From Caldilinea sp. (lineage in GTDB: Bacteria; Chloroflexota; Anaerolineae; Caldilineales; Caldilineaceae): DNA of 5,379 nucleotides. The notes beneath the pieces are model-generated. The model worked only from the letters and a program-made list of their open reading frames with translations, was not told where the DNA came from and did not search any database. Where the stretch lies: NCBI GenBank assembly GCA_026389955.1, contig JAPLGY010000506.1, forward strand, positions 1-5,379, read 5' to 3'. The translations under genes and the position numbers were made by a program. Of the stretch, positions 1 through 5,379 are shown in pieces. The number at the start of each line of letters is the position of its first letter. The first letter of the stretch is position 1.

Positions 1-434
1 GGGCTCTCCTTGCTCTTGGATCTGTTCGCTTATCGCCGTTGCCCGGCTGCCAGGTGCACTCTGTCCCACCTGCATCTGTGGCGCTGTACGGCATACAGAT
101 TGTCATTGTACGCCCGTTGAGCAGGGCAGGCAAAAAATAATGGGATTCAGGTATAGTGAGGCTGCAAATGGGCATAACCGTTAAGGTGCCCTGACGGAGT
201 TGTTGAAAGACGAAACAGCAGGCGATTCGATGCGTGATCGGAAATGACAGCGCAGCAGTTGTGGCTGGACATGGGGTTAAAAACTACCCCTCCCCAGACA
301 TTGGCTGCTGTGCTCCTGCCGCTGCTGTGTGCTTTGCTGCTTTGTTGCTGCTTACCTTAAATTTCTCATTTGGAATTGCTGCGGGTCTTTCCCGGTTTGA
401 CATCGGCAAAAAAATCGAGTAGCATACATTATGC
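1..434. other. Non-coding upstream region
   Basis: No convincing gene was found on either strand in this stretch. It is AT-richer than the rest of the window and has short open frames only. It holds a possible leftward promoter (105-133), a small inverted repeat GGGCA/TGCCC (170-174 with 187-191), and a CTG/GCT-rich low-complexity stretch (303-352). A leftward frame beginning at the ATG complementary to 104-106 stays open to the left edge (about 35 codons), but its residues match nothing I recognise. The simplest reading is an intergenic region between the rightward csp gene and a leftward gene lying mostly or wholly outside the window. Confidence 0.6.
105..133 (-). promoter_or_regulatory. 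Possible leftward sigma-70-type promoter
   Basis: Read on the minus strand, TTGCCT (complement of 128-133) is followed after exactly 17 bases by TACAAT (complement of 105-110). That gives 4/6 and 5/6 matches to the -35 and -10 consensus. The spacer carries a short GCCC/GGGC inverted repeat. Transcription would run out of the left edge of the window. There is no gene in view to confirm it, so this rests only on motif and spacing. Confidence 0.35.
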
Positions 435-440
435 TAGAAT
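432..440 (+). promoter_or_regulatory. Extended -10 promoter of the cold-shock gene
   Basis: TGCTAGAAT at 432-440 is a TGn extended -10 element with a 5/6 match to TATAAT (TAGAAT, 435-440). It would start transcription near 447. It has no good -35 at the usual distance. A perfect TTGACA lies further up at 397-402, spaced 17 bases from a weaker TAGCAT (420-425), so the start point could instead be near 432. A small inverted repeat AGCAT/ATGCT (421-425 with 431-435) overlaps the -10 region and could be a protein site. Either start gives a long untranslated leader of roughly 130-145 nt before the csp start codon. Confidence 0.5.
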
Positions 441-465
441 GTAAGTCCGACAGCGAGTAAATCAC

Positions 466-500
466 GGCCGCTTGACTTCACGTCTGGGCGGCCTTTTGTT
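466..500 (+). promoter_or_regulatory. Terminator-like hairpin in the csp leader
   Basis: GGCCGC (466-471) pairs perfectly with GCGGCC (488-493). Inside the loop GAC (474-476) can pair with GTC (482-484). The stem is followed directly by a T-rich tract, TTTTGTTTTT (494-503). This has the form of an intrinsic terminator but sits between the csp promoter and the csp ribosome-binding site. It could be a transcription attenuator of csp, or a terminator for a transcript coming from upstream. The sequence alone does not decide between them. Confidence 0.5.
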
Positions 501-505
501 TTTCC

Positions 506-574
506 GTTGGAAATGGCCACATTTTGTAGCGTTGTTCAATGTTGTTGTTTGTACCAGGAAGAGGAGTTTCCAAC
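506..574 (+). promoter_or_regulatory. Long-range complementarity at the csp start site
   Basis: GTTGGAAA (506-513) is perfectly complementary to TTTCCAAC (567-574), which is the whole stretch between the Shine-Dalgarno sequence GAGGAG (561-566) and the ATG at 575. A further T·G pair (514 with 566) would reach into the Shine-Dalgarno. Formed in the mRNA, this 8-9 bp stem would enclose a ~52-nt U/G-rich loop and could occlude ribosome entry. Cold-shock mRNAs are known for long structured leaders that control translation by temperature; applying that here is inference. Confidence 0.35.
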
Positions 575-787
575 ATGTCCGCTCGCGAAAAAGGCACCGT
601 TAAATGGTTCAACGATCAGAAAGGCTACGGCTTTATCACGCCAGATTCCGGTCGTAAGGACGTCTTCGTCCATCAGACTGCCATCATGACAGCGGGGTTC
701 CGTACGCTGGCTGAAGGCGATAAGGTCGAATTCTCGATTGTGCAGGGGGACAAAGGCCCGGCCGCTGCCAACGTCCAGAAAATCTGA
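575..787 (+). CDS. csp: Cold-shock domain protein (CspA family)
   Basis: This encodes a 70-residue single-domain cold-shock protein, the usual length for the CspA/CspB family. These are cytoplasmic single-stranded nucleic-acid-binding proteins that act as RNA chaperones and can act as antiterminators. Visible motifs are the GTVKWFN opening (residues 7-13), RNP1 KGYGFI (16-21), and RNP2 VFVH (30-33) followed by QTAI. The aromatic RNA-stacking residues W11, F12, Y18, F20, F31 and H33 are all present. The start is set at 575 because GAGGAG (561-566) lies 8 bases upstream and the protein then begins in the family-typical place. An in-frame ATG at 539 would add 12 unlikely residues across the Shine-Dalgarno. 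The gene stands alone, with its own promoter, a long leader and its own terminator. The paralogue identity (cspA, cspB and so on) cannot be told from this sequence. Confidence 0.95.
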   Translation: MSAREKGTVKWFNDQKGYGFITPDSGRKDVFVHQTAIMTAGFRTLAEGDKVEFSIVQGDKGPAAANVQKI

Positions 788-804
788 TCGGCTGCTGTGT
801 CATG

Positions 805-850
805 CGGCGGGTGTTGCCCAGAGTTTTTGGGCGGCACCCGCCGTTTTTTT
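805..850 (+). terminator. Strong intrinsic terminator of csp
   Basis: The arm CGGCGGGTG (805-813) pairs perfectly with CACCCGCCG (835-843). The stem continues with TTGCCCA (814-820) against TGGGCGG (828-834), using two G·U pairs, to give about 16 bp closing a 7-base loop. Seven T residues (844-850) follow at once. It lies 18 bases after the csp stop codon and separates csp transcription from the PAS gene. Confidence 0.92.
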
Positions 851-874
851 GTGGCAATCGAGCCCGAATTCGAG

Positions 875-880
875 TACAAT
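875..880 (+). promoter_or_regulatory. Possible -10 element for the PAS gene
   Basis: TACAAT (875-880) matches the -10 consensus at five of six positions and lies just after the csp terminator, where a new promoter is needed. No convincing -35 is seen (TGGCAA at 852-857, 17 bases upstream, is weak). The predicted start near 887 would give a ~70-nt leader containing the C8A7 tract. Confidence 0.35.
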
Positions 881-926
881 GAAAACAACAGGTCTGTTGG
901 GTTTCTCTGATCCTAAATGACGGGCG

Positions 927-941
927 CCCCCCCCAAAAAAA
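927..941 (+). repeat. C8A7 homopolymer tract before the PAS gene
   Basis: Eight C residues (927-934) run straight into seven A residues (935-941). The tract ends just before the likely Shine-Dalgarno GGTGAGGTG (943-951). Tracts like this are prone to slippage and to sequencing error. It lies in the leader rather than in the coding frame. Confidence 0.85.
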
Positions 942-955
942 CGGTGAGGTGCGCG

Positions 956-2505
956 ATGATGTCCGTAACCAAACTGCTGGAAATCGAAGTGGATCTGCTG
1001 CGCCGACGGATCGTGGAACTCGAACAGGTTCCTGGCAGCACACGACCGATGCCTGTGCCCGCATCCTGGTCGCCGGCCGCTCCTACACAACCCCCAATTT
1101 CCAAGAGTCCCCCTGGCAGCAATCGGACACGATCGTGGCCCAAGGAAAAGCAGTCGGCCAGGTGACGGTCGGCTATCTGAGCTACCACCCCGACGCCGAC
1201 GTAGGACCTTTTCTGCACGAAGAACGCAGCCTGCTCAGCGAGATCGCCCGACGAATCGGCCACTATCTCGAACGCTCTCAGACCGAACGCTCCCAACGGT
1301 TCCTCGCAGCGATTGTGGAATCTTCCGACAACGCGATCGTCAGCGTCACCCTGGATGGCCTGATCCAGACCTGGAATGCCAGCGCGACCCGCATCTACGG
1401 CTACCAGAGCCGGGAGGTGGCCGGCAAGTCGTTGGCCCAAGTTTTGCCCCCTCGCCAGTACGACGAGATCTTGCATCGGATTCACCGGCTGCGCGAGGGC
1501 TACGGCACGGAACAATTCGAGTGCACCCTGGTGCGCCGCGATGGGCTCGAACTCCAGATTTTGATCGGGCTCTCCCCCATCCTGGATTTCCAGGATCGCA
1601 TTGTGGGGGCTGTGCTCACGGCACACGATGTCTCCACCTACCGAATGATCGAAGCTACCCTGCGCGAGAGCGACGAGCGGCTGCGCAGTACCTTCGACCA
1701 GGTGGCTGTCGGATTGGCCCACCTCAGCCTGGAGGGACGCTATGTGCGCGTCAACCAGCGGCTTTGTGCGATCCTGGGGTTCACGCCGTCTGAACTGCTG
1801 TCGATGTCGACCCGCCAGCTGACCCACCCGGACGATCTGGCAGCCGAAGAAGCGTTGATGCAGGCCATGCTGGCCGGCGAATGCAGCACCTACAGCCTCG
1901 AAAAACGCACTCTGCGCAAGGATGGCTCGCTGGTCTGGGTCAACCGCACGGTCTCGCTGGTGCGCGATCTGGCAGGCCACCCCAAATACTTCGTCGGCGT
2001 GATCGAGGATATTTCACAGCGCAAACAGGCCGAACAGGCCCGCCTTGAAAGCGAGCTCCGCTACCACGACCTTTTTGAAAACTCGCCGATCTCGCTGTGG
2101 GAACAAGATTTTTCAGAGGTCAAAGCGGCTTTGACCCGCCTGCACCAACAGGGAATCTCCGACCTGCGTGCCTTTTTTGAACAAAATCCCGCCGCAGTAG
2201 CCGCCTGTCTGGCCCAGGTCAAGCTGCTGGCCTTCAACCGGGCCAGCCTCACGCTGTACGGCGCTGACTCACGCGATGCGCTGCTCAGCAGCCTGGACCG
2301 CCTCATCCCCCCCGAAGGCTATCCATTTTTTATCGACGAACTGGTCTGGATCGACGAAGGGCGAACCGCTTTTTCCTGGCAAGGGGTCAACTCCCGGCTG
2401 TCCGGCGAACGGATGCGCGTGCGGTTGAACTGGTCGGTGGCCCCTGGCCACGAGCAGGCGCTCGACCGGGTGCTGGTCTCGATCGAAGAAGTGACTGGCA
2501 ACTAG
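956..2505 (+). CDS. Triple-PAS sensory protein, frame-broken near 1030
   Basis: Residue numbers count from an in-frame GTG at 949. The parts are a segment of the type preceding PAS domains in multi-PAS sensor kinases (27-112, with NFQESPW and GPFLHEER), PAS1 (115-235), PAS2 (241-360, with THPDD and RKDGSLVWVN), and PAS3 (370-515, with FENSPISLWEQDF and WSVAPGHE). The protein stops after PAS3 with no histidine kinase, GGDEF, EAL or HTH domain; no signal peptide or membrane segment is evident. The GTG is unlikely to be the true start. GGTGAGGTG (943-951) precedes ATGs at 956 and 959 in another frame, which encode a heptad-like helix (MSVTKLLEIEVDLLRRRIVE) with coding-like third positions up to about 1030. 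Coding then continues in the 949 frame, so a one-base loss, a 3n+1 deletion or a sequencing error is likely. The function is probably ligand, redox or light sensing with an unknown partner; it may be a pseudogene. Confidence 0.75.
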
Positions 2506-2560
2506 AAGTCCCCCTTCTTGGCTCTGCAGTAGCTTCTCCTGCCGACCTCTCGGGACAACC

Positions 2561-2589
2561 ACAGAGATGGTATACTACCGACAATCTGT
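2561..2589 (+). promoter_or_regulatory. Extended -10 promoter with overlapping dyad, kinase operon
   Basis: TGGTATACT (2568-2576) is a TGn extended -10 with a 5/6 match to TATAAT. The -35 region is poor, which is common for extended -10 promoters. The start would be near 2583, giving a ~46-nt leader. The -10 lies inside an inverted repeat GGTA/TACC (2569-2572 with 2576-2579). A second, nearly concentric repeat, ACAGA/TCTGT (2561-2565 with 2585-2589), flanks it. Overlap of a dyad with the -10 suggests an operator for a repressor, but no regulator gene is in view. Confidence 0.45.
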
Positions 2590-2628
2590 TTTTACAACCC
2601 GCATCCGATCCACTGCTCAGGAGGCGTT

Positions 2629-4179
2629 ATGGCGCAAGGCCCGTATGTTCTTGGCATCGATTTTGGCACAGAAAGTGTGCGGACAGGCATCTTTGACCTG
2701 GCTGGACGCCCAGTGACCTTTGCGTCCGAACCCTACCCGCTCTATCATCCCTACGCTGGCTGGGCCGAACAGCATCCCGACGACTGGTGGCGGGCCTTGG
2801 TGACAGCAACCCGACGGGCCCTGGCCCAAAGCGGTGTGCCCGGCGAGGCGATCGTCGGGGTGGGTGCCGACTGTACCAGCTGTACCGTGGTGCTGATGGA
2901 TGAGTCGTTCACCCCGCTGCGCCCGGCAATTATCTGGATGGACGTGCGCGCAGCCGACCAGGCCAGCCGCATCGCACAGGTCGACGACCCCGCGCGCAAG
3001 TACAACGGCTACGGCAATGTCTCCGCCGAGTGGATGCCGTGCAAAGCGCTGTGGGTCAAGGAAAACGAGCCGACCCTCTGGGCACGCACCCGCTATGCCG
3101 GCGAATTTATCGACTGGCTGACCTACCGGTTGACCGGCGAATGGGTGGGCAGCATCAACAATACCAGCATCCGCTGGTACTATGACCGCAGCGCCGGCGG
3201 CTGGCCAGCAGGGTTCTACACCAAAATCGGGCTGGAAGATCTTCTGGATCGCTTCCCATCACAAATTTTGGACCTGGGCCAGGTCGCTGGCCGGCTGCGC
3301 GACGATGTCGCCGCCGAGTTGGGGCTGCCCCCAGGTATCCCGGTGGCCGAAGGAGGGGCAGATGCGCTGGTGGCCATGGTCGGCCTGAATGTCGTCAAAC
3401 CGGGCAAGCTGGCCTTTATCACCGGCTCGTCACACCTGATGCTGGGGCAGAGTGCCGCAGCGTTTCATGCCAAAGGCATTTTTGGCACCTACACCGACGC
3501 TGTGCTACCCGGCCAGCATACGGTGGAGGGCGGACAGGTGTCGACAGGGTCGGTCGTCAAGTGGTTTCGCGACAATTTCTGCGGCAAAGAGGCGGCGCTG
3601 GCAGCCGAACGGGGGGTGGATACCTACACCGTGCTCAACGAGCTGGCTGCACAAGTGCCGGTCGGCGCAGATGGGTTGATTGTGCTGGATTACTGGCAGG
3701 GCAACCGCACCCCCTATGTCGACCCCGAAGCCCGCGGGATCATACGCGGCTTCTCGCTGCGCCACACCACCGGCCATGTCTTTCGCGCTCTCCTGGAAGG
3801 CATCTGCTATGGCACAGAACATATCCTGCGTACCTTCCGGGCCAATGGGTTTGCCGTGGAGGAAATGGTGGCCGCCGGCGGGCCGACCCGAAGCCGGCTC
3901 TGGATGCAGATGCACGCAGATGTGAGCAACGTGCCGATCACCCTGACCGAGGTCGCCGATGCACCTGCGCTGGGCTCCGCAATCCTGGCTGCAGTCGGAG
4001 CCGGTCTCTACCCAGACCTGAGCAGCGCAGCCGGCCAGATGGTGCGCGTGCGCGAACGCATCGAGCCTGATCCGGCAACCCATGCCGCCTATCGGTTCTA
4101 TGTCGACCAGTATATCGCAACCTACGGCCGTGTACAGGATCTGATCCAGGCCACCACACGCCACGTAGCCCGCCCATAG
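2629..4179 (+). CDS. FGGY-family carbohydrate (pentulose-type) kinase
   Basis: This encodes a 516-residue cytoplasmic kinase of the FGGY family, close to the usual ~500 residues. It is expected to transfer phosphate from ATP to a ketose or polyol. The N-terminal half shows the nucleotide-binding motif GIDFGTESVRTGIFD (D11), GWAEQHPDDWW, a substrate-side motif DCTSCT (81-86) and WMDVR (103-107). The expected catalytic base is D245 in EGGADALVAM. The C-terminal half shows the FGGY signature region around GNRTPYVDPEARG (358-370) and the adenine-side motif AAGGPTRSRLWMQMHAD (415-431). The motif AAGGP replaces the commoner GGGS-type sequence. AGGAGG (2619-2624) lies four bases before the ATG. The gene is first of two with the epimerase-family gene, eight bases apart, which points to a pentulose or related ketose as substrate. 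DCTSCT does not fit the classical glycerol kinase (NQRET) or xylulokinase (GQMHG) motifs, so no exact substrate is assigned. Confidence 0.9.
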   Translation: MAQGPYVLGIDFGTESVRTGIFDLAGRPVTFASEPYPLYHPYAGWAEQHPDDWWRALVTATRRALAQSGVPGEAIVGVGADCTSCTVVLMDESFTPLRPAIIWMDVRAADQASRIAQVDDPARKYNGYGNVSAEWMPCKALWVKENEPTLWARTRYAGEFIDWLTYRLTGEWVGSINNTSIRWYYDRSAGGWPAGFYTKIGLEDLLDRFPSQILDLGQVAGRLRDDVAAELGLPPGIPVAEGGADALVAMVGLNVVKPGKLAFITGSSHLMLGQSAAAFHAKGIFGTYTDAVLPGQHTVEGGQVSTGSVVKWFRDNFCGKEAALAAERGVDTYTVLNELAAQVPVGADGLIVLDYWQGNRTPYVDPEARGIIRGFSLRHTTGHVFRALLEGICYGTEHILRTFRANGFAVEEMVAAGGPTRSRLWMQMHADVSNVPITLTEVADAPALGSAILAAVGAGLYPDLSSAAGQMVRVRERIEPDPATHAAYRFYVDQYIATYGRVQDLIQATTRHVARP

Positions 4180-4193
4180 AGGAGAGAATGCCC

Positions 4194-4838
4194 ATGATCC
4201 ACCTGAGCCCATCGATTCTGGCTGCAGACACCACCCACCTGGCAGCGGCTGTGCAGGCAGCCGAGCGGGGCGGCGCCAATTCGCTGCACATCGACATCAT
4301 GGACGGCCACTACGTGGCCAACTACGCGTTCAGCCCCAAGACACTCTCCGATCTGCGCCGGGTCACTGCGCTGCCGCTGCACGCCCATCTGGAAGTCGAG
4401 AACCCGGATGCCGTGCTGCCACTCTTTGCCGCCGCACAGATGATCATTGTGCAGGAGGATACTACACCGGATCTGGCGGCCACTCTGGCCACGATCCGGC
4501 AGCTGGGCTGTGCTGCCGGGGTGGCTGTCAACCGCAGCCGGCCGCTGGAGCCGCTGCTGCCCCATCTGGCAGAGATCGACCTGCTGCTGGTGATGGCGGT
4601 GGAGCCAGGCTTCGGCGGCCAGCTCTTCGACGCCAGCAGCCTGGGCAAGGTGCGCTGGCTGCACCAGCGGCGCGCAGCTGCCAGTCTGCACTTTGCAATC
4701 GGGGTGGACGGGGGGATCCAGCCAGCTACCCTGGCCGAGGCCGTAACGGCCGGCGCCGATTTTTTTGCGGTCGGCAGCGCCGCATTCGCCGGGGACCCGG
4801 CGGCAGCCGTGCGTGCGCTTCGGGCTGCCGCCGGCTGA
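4194..4838 (+). CDS. rpe: Ribulose-phosphate 3-epimerase family protein
   Basis: This is a single-domain TIM-barrel epimerase of about 214 residues, normal for the family, which interconverts ketose phosphates at C3 (D-ribulose 5-phosphate and D-xylulose 5-phosphate in Rpe). Residue numbers count from the ATG at 4188. Visible are SPSILAAD (7-14), HIDIMDGHYV (34-43), AHLEVENPD (66-74), VMAVEPGFGGQ (135-145), VDGGI (173-177) and the phosphate-site motif GSAAF (196-200). The expected metal ligands H34, D36, H67 and D174 are intact. Unusual are HLEV for HLMV, Q89 for the conserved His of the VH/FH motif, and GVDGG for EVDGG, so the substrate may not be ribulose 5-phosphate. The ATG at 4194 is preferred because AGGAG (4180-4184) is nine bases before it and only three before 4188. 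The symbol is given at family level only; AlsE-like allulose 6-phosphate epimerase is an alternative. Confidence 0.85.
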   Translation: MIHLSPSILAADTTHLAAAVQAAERGGANSLHIDIMDGHYVANYAFSPKTLSDLRRVTALPLHAHLEVENPDAVLPLFAAAQMIIVQEDTTPDLAATLATIRQLGCAAGVAVNRSRPLEPLLPHLAEIDLLLVMAVEPGFGGQLFDASSLGKVRWLHQRRAAASLHFAIGVDGGIQPATLAEAVTAGADFFAVGSAAFAGDPAAAVRALRAAAG

Positions 4839-4861
4839 ATCAGCCAACCGGCCGATTCAGC
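4834..4861. terminator. Hairpin spanning two convergent stop codons
   Basis: GCTGAATC (4834-4841) pairs perfectly with GATTCAGC (4854-4861). After an A/C mismatch, GCC (4843-4845) pairs with GGC (4850-4852) around an AACC loop. The left arm contains the epimerase TGA (4836-4838) and the right arm contains the stop of the convergent dehydrogenase gene (4857-4859). No T tract follows in either direction, so it is not a classical intrinsic terminator. A bidirectional transcript-end or mRNA 3'-protecting hairpin is the likely role. Confidence 0.5.
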
Positions 4862-5379
4862 GTGCCACGTGGCGCGTGTCTACCAGCAGCCGGGCTGCCC
4901 GGCACACACCCCCCCAGTCGTAGACGTCGTGATCCGTGGCAACCACGACACAGTCGGCCTGGGCGAGAGCTCCCTCCAGATCCGAAACCCCCACCTTCTC
5001 CATCCCCTCATGCTGGAACGCCGGCACATGGGGGTCGTGGTAGTCCACCCTGGCCCCTTTCGCTTCCAGCAGGTGGAGAATATCCAGCGCCGGCGACTCG
5101 CGCAGATCGCTCACATTTTTCTTGTAGGCAACCCCCAACACCAGAATCTGGCTCCCCTTGACCGCCTTCCCCGCGTCGTTGAGCGCATCTTGCACCTTCT
5201 GCACCCAGTAGCGCGGCATTGCCGTGTTGATTTCGCTGGCCAGCTCGATAAAGCGGGCCGTGTAATCGAGGGTTTTGAGCTTCCACGACAAATAAAGTGG
5301 GTCAATCGGGATGCAGTGGCCGCCCAGCCCTGGGCCAGGGGTGAATTTCATGAAGCCAAAGGGCTTGGTGGCGGCGGCT
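4857..5379 (-). CDS. Nucleotide-sugar dehydrogenase, C-terminal part
   Basis: This is the last 173 residues of a UDP-glucose/GDP-mannose dehydrogenase family enzyme; the N-terminal NAD-binding half lies beyond the right edge. The family makes sugar uronic acids in two NAD-dependent oxidations for capsule, exopolysaccharide or glycan synthesis. The visible part opens with ATKPFGFMKF, then PGPGLGGHCIPIDP, whose Cys (codon 5313-5315) is the catalytic thiolate. Next is the central helical segment with ELASEINTAMP, and then the C-terminal UDP-binding Rossmann domain with ILVLGVAYKKNVSDLRESPA. The form of the Cys motif (GLGGHCIPIDPLYLSWK) fits the UDP-GlcNAc/UDP-ManNAc 6-dehydrogenase branch (WbpA/TviB-like) better than classical Ugd, but this half cannot fix the sugar. 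The internal ATG at 5351 is not the start, since the frame stays open to the edge. It is convergent with, and unrelated in function to, the kinase-epimerase pair. Confidence 0.93.
   Translation of the reverse strand, partial: AAATKPFGFMKFTPGPGLGGHCIPIDPLYLSWKLKTLDYTARFIELASEINTAMPRYWVQKVQDALNDAGKAVKGSQILVLGVAYKKNVSDLRESPALDILHLLEAKGARVDYHDPHVPAFQHEGMEKVGVSDLEGALAQADCVVVATDHDVYDWGGVCRAARLLVDTRHVAR

Noticed and set aside
170..191. GGGCA/TGCCC hairpin as part of a small RNA
   Set aside because: A single short stem with no good promoter or terminator around it; not enough to call an RNA gene.
234..422. GTG-started 62-codon frame with one hydrophobic stretch
   Set aside because: The start is weak with no clear Shine-Dalgarno. 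The hydrophobic part comes from a CTG/GCT-rich low-complexity run, and the frame runs into the csp promoter region.
539..574. Earlier in-frame ATG for csp
   Set aside because: It would translate through the obvious Shine-Dalgarno and add 12 residues not typical of cold-shock proteins.
1019..1040. Programmed ribosomal frameshift in the PAS gene
   Set aside because: No X XXY YYZ heptamer or stimulatory structure was seen at the junction; indel, deletion or sequencing error is simpler.
913..1980. Minus-strand open frame of 355 codons opposite the PAS gene
   Set aside because: It is antisense to a region with clear PAS motifs, its translation is low-complexity with no recognisable family, and GC-rich third positions commonly open this antisense frame.
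2504..2518. AGAAG/CTTCT hairpin after the PAS gene as a terminator
   Set aside because: The stem is only five base pairs and no T tract follows.
3561..4070. Plus-strand 169-codon frame inside the kinase gene
   Set aside because: It is an Arg/Gly/Pro-rich out-of-frame translation of the kinase with no ribosome-binding site.
3505..4847. Minus-strand open frames of 235 and 241 codons opposite the kinase and epimerase
   Set aside because: Both lie opposite genes with intact catalytic motifs, overlap each other, and show no recognisable domain.

Overview
The window looks like a moderately GC-rich bacterial chromosome, AT-richer in its first ~540 bases. The organism is probably a member of Chloroflexota (Anaerolineae/Caldilineae-like). 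That assignment is an impression from protein style and promoter look, not a demonstrated affiliation. No mobile element, CRISPR array, tRNA or rRNA gene was recognised.

Layout from left to right: (1) Positions 1-574 are a long non-coding region with a possible leftward promoter near the left edge, a rightward extended -10 promoter near 440, and a ~128-nt 5' leader. (2) A 70-aa cold-shock domain protein gene (575-787) follows, ending in a very strong intrinsic terminator. (3) Next is a gene for a multi-PAS sensory protein (956-2505). It has three PAS domains but no kinase, GGDEF or other output domain, and its reading frame is broken near position 1030. (4) An extended -10 promoter overlapping a dyad (2561-2589) precedes a two-gene unit: an FGGY-family sugar kinase (2629-4179) and a ribulose-phosphate 3-epimerase-family protein (4194-4838). 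These probably phosphorylate a ketose and epimerise the ketose phosphate towards the pentose phosphate pathway. (5) A convergent, partial gene for a nucleotide-sugar (UDP-hexose/HexNAc type) dehydrogenase enters from the right edge. Its stop codon and the epimerase stop codon lie in opposite arms of one hairpin.

Points most worth a second look are the csp leader, the PAS gene frame break with its missing output domain, the altered active-site motifs in the epimerase, and the hairpin shared by two convergent stop codons. The csp leader combines a terminator-like hairpin with an 8-bp segment complementary to the bases just before the start codon. Nothing here clearly amounts to a wholly new multi-gene system. 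The best candidate for an undescribed mechanism is the structured csp leader.
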